64,000 bases of DNA from DAHUYF01 sp035945115 (GTDB lineage Bacteria > Pseudomonadota > Alphaproteobacteria > ATCC43930 > CGMCC-115725): assembly GCA_035945115.1 (NCBI GenBank), contig DASZAN010000002.1:7291-71290 (forward strand), given 5' to 3'. Below, piece by piece: positions 10,806 through 19,264 of this stretch. Every line of letters begins with the position of its first letter. Within the stretch, counting starts at the first letter, position 1. The notes below the pieces were generated by a model, which had not been told where the DNA came from, ran no database searches, and saw nothing but the letters and a program-made list of their open reading frames with translations. The translations under genes and the position numbers were made by a program.

Positions 10806-11504
10806 CTAAATCCGATGACCCACAGCCATATGCGTCCGGAGCGCGGTGCCAAAATTGGCGGCGTTGAGGCGCTTGGCGAGCGCGAAGGCGTCGTCGAGGG
10901 TGCAGAGGAACGTGCCGGTATGCTTGGCGGTCCACCGCTCGCCCGATGCGCGCGAGGCAAAGAAGAAGATGTAGTGGCAGAAACTCGCCATGATATTGGT
11001 AGCCGAGGTCCCGAACGCCTCCGCATCAAGCCGGGTGAAGGAGATGACGGCGTCGCCGGGTTCGACAGACTCGATCCGGTCCGGCGTCACCGTCAATCGC
11101 ACGAGCTCGCGGTTTTCCGGGTCCGGCGATGTGACGCGCGCCGGGCGGCCCAAGATTTCCGGAATGAAAAGGCTGTCCCAGGCGCACCACGTCCAGAGCG
11201 ACCGGCCATTCACCTCAAAGCGATGGTGCATCGGCGCCGCGGCAAGCCCGCCGAAGCCGAGCACGCGGCCCTGTGCGTCGGGATAGATGAAGCGCTTGAT
11301 CACATCGCGTTCGAGCAGCGCGCGCGCCGCTGTGGGCGTGGTGTCGAGCGCGCGGGCGAATTGCGCGGCGTCGACGGCACGCCCCTTGGCAAGCTCGCGA
11401 TAGAGGGTGACCGCCGCGTTCTGCTCCTCCGGAGAGAAGGATTTGAGAAGCGGCGCCAACGTTTCCCAATACTGATCGACTGTCGGTCTGTCCCGCCCGG
11501 CCAT
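10806..11504 (-). CDS. merB: Organomercurial lyase
   Basis: This 232-residue protein matches MerB, which cleaves carbon-mercury bonds in the cytoplasm and hands Hg(II) to MerA. The catalytic residues can be placed: C107 and D110 in WTWCAWDSLFIPEILG, and C176 in MASFCHYIFFFASRASGERW, corresponding to C96, D99 and C159 of the R831b enzyme. The N-terminal winged-helix-like part (residues 20-80) is complete. It is the last gene of the mer operon, 18 bp after merA. Confidence 0.88.
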   Translation of the reverse strand: MAGRDRPTVDQYWETLAPLLKSFSPEEQNAAVTLYRELAKGRAVDAAQFARALDTTPTAARALLERDVIKRFIYPDAQGRVLGFGGLAAAPMHHRFEVNGRSLWTWCAWDSLFIPEILGRPARVTSPDPENRELVRLTVTPDRIESVEPGDAVISFTRLDAEAFGTSATNIMASFCHYIFFFASRASGERWTAKHTGTFLCTLDDAFALAKRLNAANFGTALRTHMAVGHRI

Positions 11505-11522
11505 CGGTGTCTCCTTTCTTTC

Positions 11523-12962
11523 TCAACCCGCGCAGCACGAGAGCTTCGCGACATCCTTGCTGAAGGCAATCGCCGCGAGCTTCAAGCCCTCGACCGTCGT
11601 GAGGTAGGGGAAGATGGTGTCGGCAAGCTCATCGACGGTGAGGCCGGTTTTGATCGCTAGTGCCGCGGTCTGGATGCTGTCGGCGCCTTCGGGCGCAAGG
11701 ATGTGTGCGCCGAGAAGCTTGCCGCTCTTTGCCTCGGCAACGAGCTTGATGAGGCCGCGCGTGTCGCGGGCCGCGCGCGCGCGCGGAACATAGCTCAGAT
11801 CGAGCGTCGAGGTCTTGACGCGAAGCCCTTGATCGAGCGCCGCCGTCTCGGTGAGGCCGACGCTCGCGACTTGCGGATCGGTGAAGACGACCGCCGGCAT
11901 CGCGCTCGCGTCATAGCGCTTGCTGTCGCCGTTGAGCGCGTTCTCCGCCGCGAGCTTGGCGCCATAAGCGGCCATGTAGACGAATTGGTCGCGTCCCGTG
12001 ACGTCGCCCGCCGCATAGGTGCGGGGTCGCGTGGTGCGCATGCGGTCGTCGACCCTGATGCCGCCATTCGCCATCAGCTCGACGCCGCCTTCCGCGAGGC
12101 CAAACCCGACGGTGTTGGGACGGCGTCCGGTGGTGATGAGCATGCGTTCGGCCGTGATCGTCTCGGCGCGACCGTCGGCCGTGACCGCCAGCGCGATGCC
12201 GTCGGGCGTCTCTCGAATCTCGCGATAGGAGAGCCCGTCGCGAACGGCGATGCCTTCGTCGCCGAAGTACTGAGCCAACGCGTAGCTGATCTCGGGCTCC
12301 GCTTCCGGCAGCAACCGCCGGCGCGTCGCGATCGTCACCTTGACGCCGGCGCGGGCGAACATCTGGCCGAGCTCTGAGCCGATATAGCCGCCGCCAATCA
12401 CCAGCAGCGATTTCGGCAGTTGCTCGAGCTCGAGCGCCGTCGTGCTGGTGAGGTAGGGTACCCTCTCGATGCCGGGAATCGACGGGAGCGCCGGCCGGGC
12501 GCCGGTCGCGATGATGACCTTGCCGGCCTTGACGAGATCGCCGTCGACGATCACGCCCTGCTCCGCGATACGTGCCGCCCCTTCTCGATAAGCGATCGTG
12601 TTGTAGCTCGGCAGGAGATCCACGTACTTCGCCTGCCGGAGCGACGACACGAGCTCGTCCTTTTGATGGACGAGAGCGCGCCAGTCGGTGATCCGTCCTT
12701 CCGACCGGATGCCGGCGAAGCGCGCGGCGGCGTCTGCCTGATGCAGCGTCTCGGTCGCGCGAATCAGCGTCTTCGACGGCAGGCAGCCGACATTGATGCA
12801 GGTGCCACCGATCGTGCCATGTCCGATGAGCGCGACGTTGGCGCCGAGCTCAGCCGCGGTGATCGCCGCCGAGAAACCGGCCGAGCCGGCGCCGATCACA
12901 GCGAGATCGTACCCGCTGTTCCCTTTGCGCGGGCTCGTGGCGCAGCAGTCCTGCGGTGTCAT
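11523..12962 (-). CDS. merA: Mercury(II) reductase
   Basis: This 479-residue flavoprotein reduces Hg(II) to Hg(0) with NADPH. It has the FAD motif VIGAGSAG, the redox pair C55/C60 in GGTCINVGCLPSK, the NADPH motif VIGGGYIGSELG, GRRPNT, and the C-terminal C476/C477 pair (KLSCCAG) that receives Hg from the partner monomer. There is no N-terminal HMA domain; instead a short leader carries Cys6-Cys7. It lies between merP and merB in the operon. Confidence 0.95.
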   Translation of the reverse strand: MTPQDCCATSPRKGNSGYDLAVIGAGSAGFSAAITAAELGANVALIGHGTIGGTCINVGCLPSKTLIRATETLHQADAAARFAGIRSEGRITDWRALVHQKDELVSSLRQAKYVDLLPSYNTIAYREGAARIAEQGVIVDGDLVKAGKVIIATGARPALPSIPGIERVPYLTSTTALELEQLPKSLLVIGGGYIGSELGQMFARAGVKVTIATRRRLLPEAEPEISYALAQYFGDEGIAVRDGLSYREIRETPDGIALAVTADGRAETITAERMLITTGRRPNTVGFGLAEGGVELMANGGIRVDDRMRTTRPRTYAAGDVTGRDQFVYMAAYGAKLAAENALNGDSKRYDASAMPAVVFTDPQVASVGLTETAALDQGLRVKTSTLDLSYVPRARAARDTRGLIKLVAEAKSGKLLGAHILAPEGADSIQTAALAIKTGLTVDELADTIFPYLTTVEGLKLAAIAFSKDVAKLSCCAG

Positions 12963-13000
12963 CGCCGGTTCTTTCCTTGTGCGCCCCGCGCGCTGGCGAG

Positions 13001-13297
13001 TCAGTTTTTGAGATGCGCGGGATAGCCGGCGTTCACGACGGCGGCGATGAGTTGGGAGACATTCGCCGCCGAATCCTCAAATGTGACCGTCGCCACCGCG
13101 TTCGAGTTGCTTGTCGCTTCCGCGACCTTGACTGCCTTCACGCCGGATACCCGCGCCAATGTCTTCTTGATGATGGGGGCGCAGAGATCGCAGGTCGCAT
13201 TCTCGACATCAAGCGCGATGGTCTGTTCCGCGGCGCGGGCGCTGCCCGGCGAGAGCAGCGCGGCGAGGACAAGGGCGGCGACACTGAGGCGAAGCAT
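13001..13297 (-). CDS. merP: Periplasmic mercury-binding protein MerP
   Basis: The 98-residue protein has a signal peptide ending near SARAAE and one HMA domain with C36 and C39 (ATCDLCAP). The classic MerP motif is GMTCAAC; here ENATCDLC is used, as in some alphaproteobacterial forms. It scavenges Hg(II) in the periplasm and passes it to MerT. It is 21 bp downstream of merT; AGGAGAAAAACC precedes its ATG. Confidence 0.88.
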   Translation of the reverse strand: MLRLSVAALVLAALLSPGSARAAEQTIALDVENATCDLCAPIIKKTLARVSGVKAVKVAEATSNSNAVATVTFEDSAANVSQLIAAVVNAGYPAHLKN

Positions 13298-13318
13298 GGT
13301 TTTTCTCCTGTGGTGGAA

Positions 13319-13738
13319 TTAGAGGAAAAGCGGTGCGAGCTTAGGGAAGCCGAGCGCGACGACGACGAGCACGATGGCGGTCCAGAGGCCGATCTTGGTT
13401 ACCCGGCCCGAGCTCGGCTTGGCGCAATGAGAATCTTCGGCGCAGGCCGCCTTGGGCTTGCGATAGACGTGATAGAACCCGTAGCCGAGGAAGCCCATGG
13501 CGACGGCGGCGAAGATCGGTTGGTAGGGCTCGAGCGCGGTCAAATTGCCAATCCAGGCGCCGCTGATGCCGAGCGTGAACAGCGCGAACGGCACGGCGCA
13601 ACACGACGCGGCGGCGATGGCAGCCGCGATCCCGCCGATCGAGGCGAGACCCGCGTTGCGGGAGGTTCGATCGGTGGCGTCGATTCCCTCGTTCATGCGC
13701 GCCGCGGCGACGCGCGCCCCCTCTGCCGCTCGAGCCAT
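13319..13738 (-). CDS. merT: Mercuric transport protein MerT
   Basis: The 139-residue membrane protein has three hydrophobic segments. Paired C46/C47 lie in the first (AAASCCAVPFALF), and a cytoplasmic loop carries C99 and C105 (ACAEDSHC), the pattern of MerT. It moves Hg(II) from MerP across the inner membrane to MerA. The N-terminus is about 25 residues longer than usual; ATG 13738 has a GAGGA site, while an internal ATG at residue 15 would give a more usual length. First gene of the mer operon. Confidence 0.88.
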   Translation of the reverse strand: MARAAEGARVAAARMNEGIDATDRTSRNAGLASIGGIAAAIAAASCCAVPFALFTLGISGAWIGNLTALEPYQPIFAAVAMGFLGYGFYHVYRKPKAACAEDSHCAKPSSGRVTKIGLWTAIVLVVVALGFPKLAPLFL

Positions 13739-13771
13739 GGCCTATGTCCTCGTTTTGTGGCACCGGCTAGC

Positions 13772-13802
13772 AATATCGGTTCTGTAGGAAGTACAGGTTC
13801 AA
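13772..13802 (-). promoter_or_regulatory. merT promoter with MerR operator
   Basis: On the minus strand, TTGAAC (13802-13797) and GATATT (13777-13772) are spaced by exactly 19 bp, the diagnostic distance for MerR-activated promoters. The spacer holds the dyad CTGTA-N5-TACAG at 13782-13796. It drives merT about 35 bp downstream and lies between the divergent merT and merR genes. Confidence 0.82.
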
Positions 13803-13842
13803 GGACGAACCGAGAGGCTGCGAACACGGTTTCGTGAGGCGC

Positions 13843-13887
13843 TTGACCGCCGTGCCGCGGCCGCCGTATGGACTGTAGAGACTACAG
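13843..13887 (+). promoter_or_regulatory. Probable merR promoter and second MerR-like dyad
   Basis: TTGACC (13843-13848) and TATGGA (13867-13872) with an 18-bp spacer form a candidate merR promoter. Immediately after it, at 13873-13887, is a second CTGTA-N5-TACAG dyad with the same half-sites as the merT operator. Its position in the merR leader suggests autoregulation. The promoter is a prediction; the dyad is plain to see. Confidence 0.6.
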
Positions 13888-13900
13888 AGGGGAGCCGGGG

Positions 13901-14374
13901 ATGGCGCGCAAGACCATGGTTCAGGGCGAGCTCCTGACGCGAGGGGCGCTGGCGGCCGAGACCGGCTGCAACATCGAGACGGTCCGCTACTACGAGCAGA
14001 TCGGCATCTTGCCGCCGCCGCCGCGCAGCGAGGGCGGGCACAGGCTCTACGGGCCCGACCTCGTCAGTCGGCTGCAGTTCGTCCGTCGCGCCCGCGATCT
14101 CGGCTTCACACTCGAGGAAATCCGCGAGCTCCTCGGCCTCGTTGATGGCGGCGACTATACCTGCGCGCAGGTCGAAGGTATTGCGCTCGCACATGTGCAG
14201 GAGATCCGCCGCAAGATCGCCGATCTAAACAGGCTCAAGAGGACGCTGGAAACGATGGCCGGGCAATGCAGCGGCGGAAGGATTCCGGCGTGTCCCATTA
14301 TCGACGCGCTGTTCTTGCCGCGCACGCCGCCCCGCCAGGCGAAACCCGCGCCCGGCGGGCGGAGCGTACGGTAG
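13901..14374 (+). CDS. merR: Mercury-responsive MerR regulator
   Basis: From ATG 13901 (GGGGAGCC upstream) the protein has 157 residues: an N-terminal winged helix with CNIETVRYYEQIGILPPP, a long dimerisation helix, and three Hg-binding cysteines C88 (DYTCAQ), C123 and C131 (GQCSGGRIPACP), matching the C82/C117/C126 triad of Tn501 MerR with one residue less between the last two. The Arg/Pro-rich tail after residue 140 is longer than usual. It faces merT and controls the 19-bp-spacer promoter between them. A longer start at 13868 would cover the second dyad and is less likely. Confidence 0.92.
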   Translation: MARKTMVQGELLTRGALAAETGCNIETVRYYEQIGILPPPPRSEGGHRLYGPDLVSRLQFVRRARDLGFTLEEIRELLGLVDGGDYTCAQVEGIALAHVQEIRRKIADLNRLKRTLETMAGQCSGGRIPACPIIDALFLPRTPPRQAKPAPGGRSVR

Positions 14375-14452
14375 GAAAGCTGCCCTCGCGCTATTCGAAG
14401 CCGCTGGCGAGCTCTTCGAGCTCGTCGGCCTGCGACCGAGCGAAGATGGCGC

Positions 14453-16102
14453 CTACGTCGAATATTGCGCAAACGCGAGCGTCGTTGCCCGAGCGCGATA
14501 GTCGGTCTTGACGTTGACGACCGCCACCATCCCGTCATCGACCCGCTTTTGCGCGCGCTCCAAGGCCGCACGGATGTCCTCCGGCCGCTCGACATATTCG
14601 CCGTAGCAACCCAAGGCCTCGGCCATCTTGTCGAAGCGCGTGTAGCCGAGATCGCGTCCGGGCTTCTCGTGCTTGGCATCGGCGGTCCAGCCGCCATTCA
14701 GGCTGATGACGACAAGCACCGGGATGCGATGGCGCACCGCTGTGTCGAGTTCGAGCGCATTGAGCCCGAAGGAGCCGTCGCCATGGACGACGATGACCTG
14801 CTTCTCCGGCTTCGCCAGCTTGGCGCCGAGGCCGAAGGGCAGGCCCACGCCCATCGTGCCGAAAGGCCCCGAATTGAGGCGATGGCCTGGCGCGAAGGTC
14901 GGCATCGACTGGCGCCCATAGTTCAGGATCTCCTGGCCGTCGACGACGAGGATGGCATCGCGATCCATGAAGTTCTTGATCTCTTCACAAAGCCGCAGCG
15001 GATGAATCGGCTCGTCCTCGTTGGGCTGGTTGCCGGCGGCCGCCCGCTTGGTCGCTTCGCCGTCGGCGAGCTTGCGGCGCCACGGACCAAACCGTTCGGG
15101 ATCGATGCGGCCATTCAAGCCGCCGACCAGCTGCTGCAGCACCATCTTGCAGTCGCCGACGATGGGGATGTCGACGCGGCGCGGCGCGGCGGCAATCTCT
15201 TCGGCGTCGATGTCGATGCGCGCAATGAGGGCGTCCGCGGCAAAGCGCGGCGCTGCGGCATGGCCGATGATGTAGTTCATGCGCGTGCCGACGATGATGA
15301 AGAGATCGGCCTCGCGGAACGCCGCAGAGCGCATCGTCAGATAGGAGTACGGGTGATCGTCGGGAATGACGCCGCGCCCTTGCGGCGTGGTGTAGAAGGG
15401 AATGCCCGACTGCTCGACGAAGGCTCTGAGCTCGTCCCAAGCCTGTGACCAAATCACGCCGCTGCCCGAAAGAACAACCGGGCGGCGCGCCTGCGCGATC
15501 GCGGCGACGAGCGCATCCACTTGCTTCGCCTCACCCATCGGACGGGCCGAGAGGAGAGGGCGGCCGCTCAGACGCCAATCAACCTGCTCTTCCGGAATCT
15601 TCGCGTAAAGGATGTCGCCGGGAAAATCGAGATAGACCGGCCCCGGCTTGCCCGCCATGGCTTTCTGGAAGGCGTTGTTCACCTGCTCGGGTATCCGCTT
15701 CAGGTTGTAGACCCGATCTGCCCATTTGGTGCAAGGCTTCATGATTGCGACCTGATCGATCTCCTGGAACACCTGGCGGCCGAACTGATGAATCGGGCTC
15801 GAGCCGCCGATCGCCACGACCGGCGCGCAATCAATGAGCGCATTGGCGATGCCGGTCGTGAGATTGATCACGCCTGGACCGCTCGCCGCCATGCACACGC
15901 TCGGCTTTTGCAAGAGGCGGCTATAGGCCTGCCCCATGAGGGCCGCCGCCTGCTCGTGCCGAACGTCGAGCGGGCGGATGCCCTCCTTGATGCAAGACGC
16001 CTCGGCGAGCAGCATCGGACCGCCCATGAGGAAGAACAGGATGTCGGTGCCTTCGTTCTTGAGCGAACGTGCCAGGATTTCCGAGCCAGTAATCTCCGCC
16101 AT
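14453..16102 (-). CDS. Thiamine-diphosphate enzyme, oxalyl-CoA decarboxylase / 2-hydroxyacyl-CoA lyase-like
   Basis: The 549-residue protein has the three-domain fold of ThDP decarboxylases: the PYR domain with catalytic Glu in RHEQAAALMG, a central nucleotide-type domain (RRPVVLSGSGVIWSQ), and the PP domain with the TPP motif GDGSFGLN...NGGW. The late DLGYTRFDKMAEALGCYGEYV is typical of this superfamily. Acetolactate-synthase-like function cannot be excluded. It is 12 bp downstream of a CoA-transferase gene, the partner arrangement of oxalate catabolism (Frc-Oxc), which favours an acyl-CoA substrate. Confidence 0.8.
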   Translation of the reverse strand: MAEITGSEILARSLKNEGTDILFFLMGGPMLLAEASCIKEGIRPLDVRHEQAAALMGQAYSRLLQKPSVCMAASGPGVINLTTGIANALIDCAPVVAIGGSSPIHQFGRQVFQEIDQVAIMKPCTKWADRVYNLKRIPEQVNNAFQKAMAGKPGPVYLDFPGDILYAKIPEEQVDWRLSGRPLLSARPMGEAKQVDALVAAIAQARRPVVLSGSGVIWSQAWDELRAFVEQSGIPFYTTPQGRGVIPDDHPYSYLTMRSAAFREADLFIIVGTRMNYIIGHAAAPRFAADALIARIDIDAEEIAAAPRRVDIPIVGDCKMVLQQLVGGLNGRIDPERFGPWRRKLADGEATKRAAAGNQPNEDEPIHPLRLCEEIKNFMDRDAILVVDGQEILNYGRQSMPTFAPGHRLNSGPFGTMGVGLPFGLGAKLAKPEKQVIVVHGDGSFGLNALELDTAVRHRIPVLVVISLNGGWTADAKHEKPGRDLGYTRFDKMAEALGCYGEYVERPEDIRAALERAQKRVDDGMVAVVNVKTDYRARATTLAFAQYST

Positions 16103-16114
16103 ACCTTTGCCTCC

Positions 16115-17344
16115 TTAGATCACGCCGTCTGCGCGCAGCTTCTCGACCTCGGCCGCGCCCAAGCCCAGCCATTCACCGAGGATCCCGTCGGTATGTTGGC
16201 CGAGAAGAGGCGCTGGCGCCAACGGCAAGGTCTTGCCGTCATGGCGCACCGGCCAGGCCGGCATTTTGAACGAGCCGCATCCGGGATGTTGCATGACCTG
16301 CATGATCCCGCGGCGTTCGAAATCGGCATCGTTCTGCAGCTCCATCGTATCGAGCACGGCGCCGGCCGGGACGCCGGCGGCACTCAAGAGGCGCATCGCC
16401 TCGTGCTTGTCGTGCTGGCGCGTCCAAGCGGAAATCAAGGCATCGACTTCCGCTTCGTTCTCGGCGCGGGCCTGCATCGTTTCGAAGCGGGGATCACCGA
16501 TGAGGTCGGCCCGCCCGATCACTTCAAGCACATGTCGCCAATGGGCGGGATTGGCGCGGCTCGTGTAGACATAGATGTAATCGTTCGGTCCGCCGGGCTT
16601 GCACGGATAGACGCCGCTCGGCGCGGCAATGCCGGAGAGGATCTTGGCGCCGTTACGGTGTGCTGGCCGGCCCGATGTGGCCTGTGCGGCGAAGGCGACG
16701 CGAATATATTGCAGCATCGCGTCCTGCATCGCGACCTCGATGCGTTCGCCCTTGCCCGTTGTCTGGCGCCGGTAGAGCGCCCCCAGCATGCTGATCGCGA
16801 GCAGCATGCCAGTCCCGGTGTCGCCAAGGGTCGTACCGGGCTTCGCCGGCGGCCCGTCCCGCTCCCCGGTGATGCTCATGACGCCACCACAGGCCTGCGC
16901 GATCATGTCGAAGGCAAGGCCGCGCTCGAACGGGCTGCCGGAGCCGAAACCTTTCACTTGCGCGTAGATGATGCGCGGATTGAGCTCACGAACGGCGTCA
17001 TATCCGAGGCCCAGACGCTCGATCGCTCCCGGCGCGAAATTCTCGACGAAAATGTCGGCGCGCCGCGCCAGGTCCTTGACGAGCGCCAGACCTCGCGGCG
17101 CCTTGAGATCGACCGTGATCGATTTCTTGTTGGCGTTGAACAGCAGGAAGTACCAGGAATCCGTTCCTGGCTCGCCGCGGAAAGAGGAGCGGCCGGGATC
17201 ACCGCCCTTGGGGTTCTCGACCTTCACCACTTCGGCACCGAGCCACGCGAGTGCTTCGGTGCTCGAGGGACCAGCCTCGAATTGCGTGAGGTCCAAGACG
17301 CGGACGCCGCTCAGATACCCCGGAACTGCTCGATCTCTTTCCAT
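16115..17344 (-). CDS. Family III CoA-transferase (CaiB/BaiF type)
   Basis: The 409-residue protein shows the family pattern VRVLDLTQFEAGPSSTEALAWLGAEVVKVE at the start, FVENFAPGAIERLGLGYD, and the catalytic Asp in LGDTGTG near residue 175, as in formyl-CoA transferase. Enzymes of the family exchange CoA between carboxylic acids. Its stop is 12 bp from the TPP-enzyme start and both are on the minus strand, so they form one unit. A formyl-CoA:oxalate-like role is inferred, not proven. Confidence 0.85.
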   Translation of the reverse strand: MERDRAVPGYLSGVRVLDLTQFEAGPSSTEALAWLGAEVVKVENPKGGDPGRSSFRGEPGTDSWYFLLFNANKKSITVDLKAPRGLALVKDLARRADIFVENFAPGAIERLGLGYDAVRELNPRIIYAQVKGFGSGSPFERGLAFDMIAQACGGVMSITGERDGPPAKPGTTLGDTGTGMLLAISMLGALYRRQTTGKGERIEVAMQDAMLQYIRVAFAAQATSGRPAHRNGAKILSGIAAPSGVYPCKPGGPNDYIYVYTSRANPAHWRHVLEVIGRADLIGDPRFETMQARAENEAEVDALISAWTRQHDKHEAMRLLSAAGVPAGAVLDTMELQNDADFERRGIMQVMQHPGCGSFKMPAWPVRHDGKTLPLAPAPLLGQHTDGILGEWLGLGAAEVEKLRADGVI

Positions 17345-17438
17345 GCCGGCTTCTCCTCCTGCGGCGGGTTCTCCCCGCGCCTTCCTTCGCAGCAGCGCGG
17401 TATCAGGTGGAACGAGGGTCTCGCTTGAGCAGACGTGC

Positions 17439-18326
17439 TCAGCCCTTGACGCCCCCCATGGTGAGGCCAGCGGTCATGCGGCGGCGGAACGCGTAGTAGA
17501 TGGCCACGGGGGGCACGGCATAGACGATCGCGGTCGCCATCATGTAGTTCCACGGCGCCTCGTCGCTGTTGAGAAACTGCGCCAAGGCTACCGGCACCGT
17601 CATGCTTCGCGTCGAGGACAGCAGGAGGAATTGGTAGAGATATTCGTTCCAGGCGAGGAGCAGTGCGTAGGTGCCGACCGCGACCAGCGCCGGCGCCATG
17701 AGCGGCAGGTAGATGCGGAAATAGACCTGAAGTGGCGATGCGCCGTCGATCCGCGCCGCCTCATCGAGCTCGATCGGGATGGACCGCGCATATTGCTGGA
17801 AAATGAAGATGGCGTAGGGCGTGGCGAACGTCACCTCGGCGGCGATGATCGACCAGAGATTGTTGGACAGCCCGTACTTCTGCATGATGCGATAGAACGG
17901 TATTGCCAGAAACGACGCGGGGATGACGTAGGTGAGGAGCGCGGCGTTGCTCACCAGCCAGCCTTGGCGCAGCCGCATGCGGCCGATGGAGAAGCTCGCA
18001 AGCGAGCCGATGAGCAGCGTCAGAACCACCGTGAGCACGCCGATATAGAGGCTGTTTCCGAACTGGTGCCAGAAGTACTCGAGGTACCAATAGCCCTGGG
18101 TCACGACAATCCAGAAGCTCTCGAGCGAGGGCTTGGCCGGCCAGATCTCGTTGGTGAAGACGTCGCCATGGGGCTCAAGCGCGACCATGAACATGTTATA
18201 GATCGGCGTGAGCGTCCAAATCAGCACCACGAGGCCCAGCGCGAGCGCACCTGCCTCACGCAGGTTTCGCCGCAACCGGTAGCGCGGTCGCCTCGGCGGC
18301 TTTCCCTCGCGCAGCGCCACGCTCAC
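17439..18326 (-). CDS. ABC transporter permease, carbohydrate type (MalG-like)
   Basis: This is a roughly 295-residue inner-membrane permease with about six membrane segments and the coupling loop IELDEAARIDGASPLQVYFRIYLPLMAPAL, the EAA motif of CUT1 systems. The GTG start at 18326 overlaps the stop of the partner permease as GTGA, which sets the start. It is the third gene of a binding-protein/permease/permease operon transcribed leftward. Confidence 0.88.
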   Translation of the reverse strand: MSVALREGKPPRRPRYRLRRNLREAGALALGLVVLIWTLTPIYNMFMVALEPHGDVFTNEIWPAKPSLESFWIVVTQGYWYLEYFWHQFGNSLYIGVLTVVLTLLIGSLASFSIGRMRLRQGWLVSNAALLTYVIPASFLAIPFYRIMQKYGLSNNLWSIIAAEVTFATPYAIFIFQQYARSIPIELDEAARIDGASPLQVYFRIYLPLMAPALVAVGTYALLLAWNEYLYQFLLLSSTRSMTVPVALAQFLNSDEAPWNYMMATAIVYAVPPVAIYYAFRRRMTAGLTMGGVKG

Positions 18327-19255
18327 AGCTGCACCTCCGTGGTCCGCAGCTTGCGCATCAGCAGGATCACCAGCGGGATCATCAGCGGCAGCGCCGACAT
18401 GACCGCGGCCACACCGAGCTCGGGCCTCGCGACATCGAAGGCGTCGCGGATGCCGAGCGTCGCCAACACATGCGTCGACAACGCGGGTCCGCCGGCCGAA
18501 ACAAAATAAACCGTGTTGAAGTCGCCGAGCGTGAAGATCGTCGAGAGCAGCGTGCAGATCAGATAGAGATTGGCGAGGAGCGGGAAGGTGACATGGGCGA
18601 AGCCTCGGAGCCCGGTGGCGCCGTCCACTTCGGCCGCCTCGTAGAGCTCTTGCGGGACCGCCATCCGCCCAGCCAGCAGGATCACCGTCCAGAACGGCAT
18701 CCACTTCCAGATATGTGATGCGATGACCGAGCCCAGCGCCAGCCAGCGCGAGGTCTCGAGCCAGCCCGGGCCATCAACGCCGAAGACCTCCCACAGCAGG
18801 TTGTTGACGAAGCCCCACTGGCCATTCAGCATCCAGTGGATTGAGATGAAGGAGGGCAGGGCCGGTACCGCCCAGGGCAGCACATAGACCAAAAGCAAGG
18901 CCTTCACCCACCAGCGCGGGCGCATGAAGAAGCCTGATAACAGCAGCGCGCCGAACATCTTGAGGTTCACGGCGATCACCAGATAGAGCACGGTATTGAC
19001 CACCGTGCGCTGGTAGATCGGATCGGCGAGCAGCTCGGCATAGAGATCGGGGCTATGCCCGAGCCAGAGCCCGTAGACGACCGGATAGGCCACGAAGGCG
19101 AGGAAGACGGCCGCATAGGGAATGACGAAGGCCACCGCCCAGGTGAACTCCGAGCCGAGAAGTCCGCCATGCCACGCCCGCCGCCGCAGCCACACGCGCC
19201 GCAACGCCTGGTCGGGAAACGCCTTGGCAGTCCGCAGAACCTGGGCGCTGTCCAT
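18323..19255 (-). CDS. ABC transporter permease, carbohydrate type (MalF-like)
   Basis: A 310-residue permease with six or seven membrane segments and the EAA loop QELYEAAEVDGATGLRGFAHVTFPLL. It forms the heterodimeric channel with the MalG-like protein encoded next. Start ATG 19255 lies nine bases after the binding-protein stop. No ATP-binding subunit is encoded in this operon. Confidence 0.88.
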   Translation of the reverse strand: MDSAQVLRTAKAFPDQALRRVWLRRRAWHGGLLGSEFTWAVAFVIPYAAVFLAFVAYPVVYGLWLGHSPDLYAELLADPIYQRTVVNTVLYLVIAVNLKMFGALLLSGFFMRPRWWVKALLLVYVLPWAVPALPSFISIHWMLNGQWGFVNNLLWEVFGVDGPGWLETSRWLALGSVIASHIWKWMPFWTVILLAGRMAVPQELYEAAEVDGATGLRGFAHVTFPLLANLYLICTLLSTIFTLGDFNTVYFVSAGGPALSTHVLATLGIRDAFDVARPELGVAAVMSALPLMIPLVILLMRKLRTTEVQL

Positions 19256-19264
19256 GGTGACCCC

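Noticed and set aside
15521..18509. Very long plus-strand frames over the CoA-transferase and permease genes
   Set aside because: Shadow frames with no recognisable motif; both minus-strand products are clear family members.
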